A stretch of 6,095 nt of DNA from Elusimicrobia bacterium RIFCSPLOWO2_01_FULL_59_12 (GTDB taxonomy: Bacteria; Elusimicrobiota; Elusimicrobia; 2-01-FULL-59-12). Position numbers and translations under genes: made by a program. The DNA is taken from NCBI GenBank assembly GCA_001800075.1, contig MGUR01000031.1, forward strand, positions 5,616-11,710, written 5' to 3'. The notes under the pieces were generated by a model. The model saw only the letters and a program-made list of their open reading frames with translations, had not been told where the DNA came from and made no database searches. The number at the start of each line of letters is the position of its first letter. Position 1 is the stretch's first letter. This document shows positions 4,752-6,095 of the stretch, piece by piece.

Positions 4752-4915
4752 AACAATGTTTTCCCCAAACCCTGTTCCAACCCAAGAATTTCTTAATTTG
4801 CTCCGGAATTCCAAGGTTTTGCGCCAAAATTCGAGCGCCACTGCATCACGGCGCTCGCCCGCTGAGACCCAGTAGCGGGCGCATCGATTATCAACCTCTT
4901 TGACTACAGCAACCC
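4752..4915 (-). repeat. Conserved cassette leader, copy B, with two inserted hairpins
   Basis: It carries the same blocks as copy A: AACAATGTTTTCCCCAAACC, CTGTTCCAACCCAAGAATT, GGAATTCCAAGGTTTTGCGC and CGATTATCAA. Relative to copy A, about 50 nt are inserted at 4833-4880. The insert consists of two adjacent 7-bp hairpins with 10-nt loops (GAGCGCC/GGCGCTC and GCCCGCT/AGCGGGC). Confidence 0.8.
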
Positions 4916-5000
4916 TTTACAAAGGGGTCGCTCTGCCGGTTGTCCGCCACTACGGCTTCGGCGGACCCGCCAACGACTCAGCGGCGGAAGCTGCGCCGGC
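4916..5000 (-). pseudogene. 5' half of tRNA-Thr, copy B, interrupted in the D-arm
   Basis: On the minus strand it reads GCCGGCGCAGCT, then a 46-nt palindromic insertion (plus-strand 4943-4988), then CAACCGGCAGAGCGACCCC and TTTGTAA. Without the insertion it matches copy A with few changes. After the anticodon loop comes AAAGGGTTGC, so the anticodon stem is still paired, but the sequence then runs into the leader and not into a tRNA T arm. It starts 6 nt after the stop of the second antitoxin. Confidence 0.85.
4943..4988. repeat. TCCGCC...GGCGGA palindromic insertion in copy B
   Basis: The element is bounded by TCCGCC (4943-4948) and GGCGGA (4983-4988) and has an internal GGCGGACCCGCC. It is inserted between GTTG and AGCT of the tRNA-Thr D-arm with no visible target duplication. 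Part of it recurs in copy C (5629-5717). Confidence 0.7.
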
Positions 5001-5006
5001 AAAATC

Positions 5007-5228
5007 TTACGCTGTCTTTTTCTTCCGGAAACGAATAATCTCCGCCAAGGCACGCAAGGCTCGATTGACGGACTCCGCTGTAGGGAAGTATTCGGCAACG
5101 ACAGGATCAAGCGCCACGATGTTGGTCCCCTCCGCGTAGCGCTTTGCATGCTTGCCCCTGACCCCATGGTGGAAGTCGTATTCCGGCAGCATTTCGGCGT
5201 CTGTTCTTTTATGTGTGTTTTTCTTCAT
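5007..5228 (-). CDS. Antitoxin partner of the second BrnT (cassette 3)
   Basis: A 73-residue basic protein: N-terminus MKKNTHKRTDAEMLPEYDFH, then GVRGKHAKRYAEGTNIVALD, then PVVAEYFPTAESVNRALRAL and a basic tail. This is the pattern of small antitoxins with the YDF..GVRGK.AKRYAEG motif, in which a strand and two helices form a DNA-binding dimer. It is not closely similar to the CopG-like antitoxin of cassette 1 apart from the N-terminal YDF..GV...AK. The ATG at 5228 is preferred over the in-frame start at 5264; it overlaps the toxin gene by 20 nt and follows GAAAGAAA, a weak ribosome binding site. The stop TAA lies 6 nt before the copy-B tRNA-Thr half. Function is inferred from the toxin pairing. 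Confidence 0.8.
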   Translation of the reverse strand: MKKNTHKRTDAEMLPEYDFHHGVRGKHAKRYAEGTNIVALDPVVAEYFPTAESVNRALRALAEIIRFRKKKTA

Positions 5229-5493
5229 AGGTTTTTCTTTCGGTCGGTGCAGCAACCCGAGCATGGATGATCCTTATTCTATCTCCCCTCTCTGTGTATG
5301 CAACGATTAAAACTCGAAGCTTCGCGGAGAGGCCCATATCAACAAACCGATCTTCTGCGTCAGAATGCAAAGGGTCGTGAATCGTGATCGACTGGACATC
5401 GCTGAAAACCGTAGACGCTTCTTCAAAGGAAACGCCGTGCTTCTTTACGTTCTGCTTGGCCTTACGATGATCCCATTCGAAGGTCAGGCTCAT
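5209..5493 (-). CDS. brnT: BrnT-family toxin (cassette 3)
   Basis: A 94-residue BrnT ribonuclease toxin with the signature FEWDHRKAKQNVKKHGVSF followed by EEASTVFSD, a central EDRFVDMGLSAKLRVLIVAY, and C-terminal DRIRIIHARVAAPTERKTY. Unlike cassette 1, Arg79 of the HAR/SAR motif is kept, so this copy looks intact. Identity to the first BrnT is clear but far from complete, so the two were probably acquired separately rather than duplicated in place. ATG 5493 is the start; there is no ribosome binding site and the shared leader begins only 6 nt upstream, so the leader itself must hold the promoter or 5' UTR. The downstream antitoxin overlaps it by 20 nt. Confidence 0.9.
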   Translation of the reverse strand: MSLTFEWDHRKAKQNVKKHGVSFEEASTVFSDVQSITIHDPLHSDAEDRFVDMGLSAKLRVLIVAYTERGDRIRIIHARVAAPTERKTYEEKHT

Positions 5494-5498
5494 ACATG

Positions 5499-5614
5499 AA
5501 CACTGTTTGCCGTAAACGCCGGGCTATCCCAGAATAACCCAAGTTTTTCATGAAATTTCAACATCTTCCGCTTCCTTTGGCCTTGATTATCAAACACTTT
5601 GCCATGCGCAATGT
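5499..5614 (-). repeat. Conserved cassette leader, copy C
   Basis: The most diverged leader copy: AACACTGTTTGCCGTAAAC, AACCCAAG, CATGAAATTTCAAC, then TTGATTATCAA (5583-5593) and CACTTTGCCATGCGCAATG. The last ~45 nt next to the tRNA half match copy A at nearly every base; the toxin-proximal half is degenerate. Confidence 0.75.
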
Positions 5615-5729
5615 TTTACAAAGGGGTTTCCGCCAGACGTCCGGCGGACCCGCCAACGTTCGCCATCGAACCTTCGGCGAATCCGCCGATAACACAGCGG
5701 CGGAACTCAGCGGCGGAAGCTGCGCCGGC
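5615..5729 (-). pseudogene. 5' half of tRNA-Thr, copy C, D-arm replaced by palindromes
   Basis: On the minus strand it keeps GCCGGCGCAGCT at the 5' end and AACCCCTTTGTAAAAC at the anticodon. The D-arm segment between them has been replaced by an 89-nt palindromic block (plus-strand 5629-5717). It overlaps the last codons of the rlmB-type gene. Being next to a chromosomal core gene, it is probably the oldest scar of the array. Confidence 0.8.
5629..5717. repeat. 89-nt TCCGCC...GGCGGA palindromic block in copy C
   Basis: Bounded by TCCGCC (5629-5634) and GGCGGA (5712-5717). Contains several nested GGCGGA/TCCGCC hairpins, including CAGCGGCGGAA repeated at its right end and GGCGGACCCGCCAACG shared with the copy-B insertion. 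It looks like a nested insertion of the same repeat type. Confidence 0.65.
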
Positions 5730-6095
5730 AAAATTCGTAGAGAAAAATCGCTGACGCGGAAGCTACGTTCAACGACCCCACGTTGGCGCCCGCCGGGATC
5801 CCCACCAGTTTATCACAGTGCTCTTTGACCAGGCGACGCAGGCCTTTACCCTCGCTGCCCAGCATGAGAACCAGGCGCCGGCCGCGTTCCTGACTCCCTA
5901 GGGGTTCCCCCGACATATCAGCGCCCCACACTTCAAATCCGCGCTCTTTCAGGCGGTCAAGGGTCTGGACGAAGTTCCCCACCCGAATGACGGGCACATG
6001 GTCCGCGGCCCCCGCGGACGCACGCAGCGCCGCCTCGCTCACCGGCGCGCCGCGCCATCGCGGCACCAGGACCGCCTGCACCCCGAAAAAACCCG
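5707..6095 (-). CDS. rlmB: RlmB-type SPOUT rRNA 2'-O-methyltransferase (N-terminus outside window)
   Basis: The C-terminal ~129 residues of a TrmH/RlmB-family methyltransferase, open through the window edge with no start. Visible motifs are AVLVPRWRGAPVSEAALRAS followed by AGAADHVPVIRV, the SPOUT motif 2 LMLGSEGKGLRRLVKEHCD, and motif 3 VGIPAGANVGSLNVASASA with IFLYEF, which form the trefoil knot and bind S-adenosylmethionine. In E. coli RlmB methylates the 23S rRNA 2251 guanosine ribose. The natural end of such proteins is about LYE-x-x-R. Here the last ~7 codons (CRRSFRR and stop) are translated from the tRNA-Thr 5' half and its palindrome, so the original stop appears to have been replaced. 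RlmB-like next to tRNA-Thr and tRNA-Tyr matches known synteny and supports the name, though TrmH relatives are alike. Confidence 0.85.
   Translation of the reverse strand, partial: GFFGVQAVLVPRWRGAPVSEAALRASAGAADHVPVIRVGNFVQTLDRLKERGFEVWGADMSGEPLGSQERGRRLVLMLGSEGKGLRRLVKEHCDKLVGIPAGANVGSLNVASASAIFLYEFCRRSFRR

Noticed and set aside
3285..5733. Classical integron attC sites or a CRISPR array
   Set aside because: No attC core pair (RYYYAAC/GTTRRRY) in the right arrangement and no integron integrase; the repeats are about 700-870 bp apart and tRNA-derived, so not CRISPR.
5550..5828. Plus-strand frame across leader C and the palindromic block
   Set aside because: Made of leader, tRNA-half and repeat DNA and overlaps the rlmB-type gene antisense.

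Overview
The window is bacterial, roughly 55-60 % G+C, and probably from an uncultivated Gram-negative lineage. It encodes an M48 lipoprotein protease, secreted proteins with FlgD/gliding-type Ig-like C-termini, and several families of short palindromic dispersed repeats. Elusimicrobiota- or Omnitrophota-like genomes would fit, but this is an impression from protein style and cannot be proven here.

Left part (1-2887, plus strand). A truncated exported protein ends in a FlgD-like Ig domain (1-477). It is followed by a 115-nt palindromic repeat, a 23-bp perfect inverted repeat, a second and shorter FlgD-like reading frame whose 5' end is made of repeat DNA (684-1058), a sister 114-nt repeat, a small two-helix membrane protein with a strong ribosome binding site (1201-1458), and a BepA/M48-type zinc metalloprotease lipoprotein (about 1628-2887). 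A palindromic repeat lies over the 5' end of the protease gene.

Right part (3041-6095, minus strand). Reading right to left (5'->3' on minus): the C-terminal part of an rlmB-type SPOUT RNA methyltransferase, then a three-unit cassette array, then intact tRNA-Thr(TGT), intact tRNA-Tyr(GTA) and a broken tRNA-Tyr copy. The order rlmB - tRNA-Thr - tRNA-Tyr resembles a conserved bacterial context (thrU-tyrU in E. coli), so the array looks like insertions between rlmB and tRNA-Thr. Each cassette (about 699, 874 and 723 bp between equivalent anticodon-loop positions) starts with a 5' half of tRNA-Thr, continues into a related non-coding leader, carries a two-gene operon, and ends 6-10 nt before the next tRNA-Thr 5' end. 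The cargos are BrnT toxin + antitoxin, a small protein + retropepsin-like aspartic protease, and BrnT toxin + CopG/BrnA-like antitoxin.

The main result is this array: short, integrase-less, toxin-antitoxin-type cassettes apparently inserted one after another at the anticodon loop of a tRNA-Thr gene. Each insertion would leave a tRNA 5' half behind while the final copy remains a complete tRNA. The mechanism is inferred; the repeated tRNA halves, shared leaders and two-gene cargos are read directly from the sequence.
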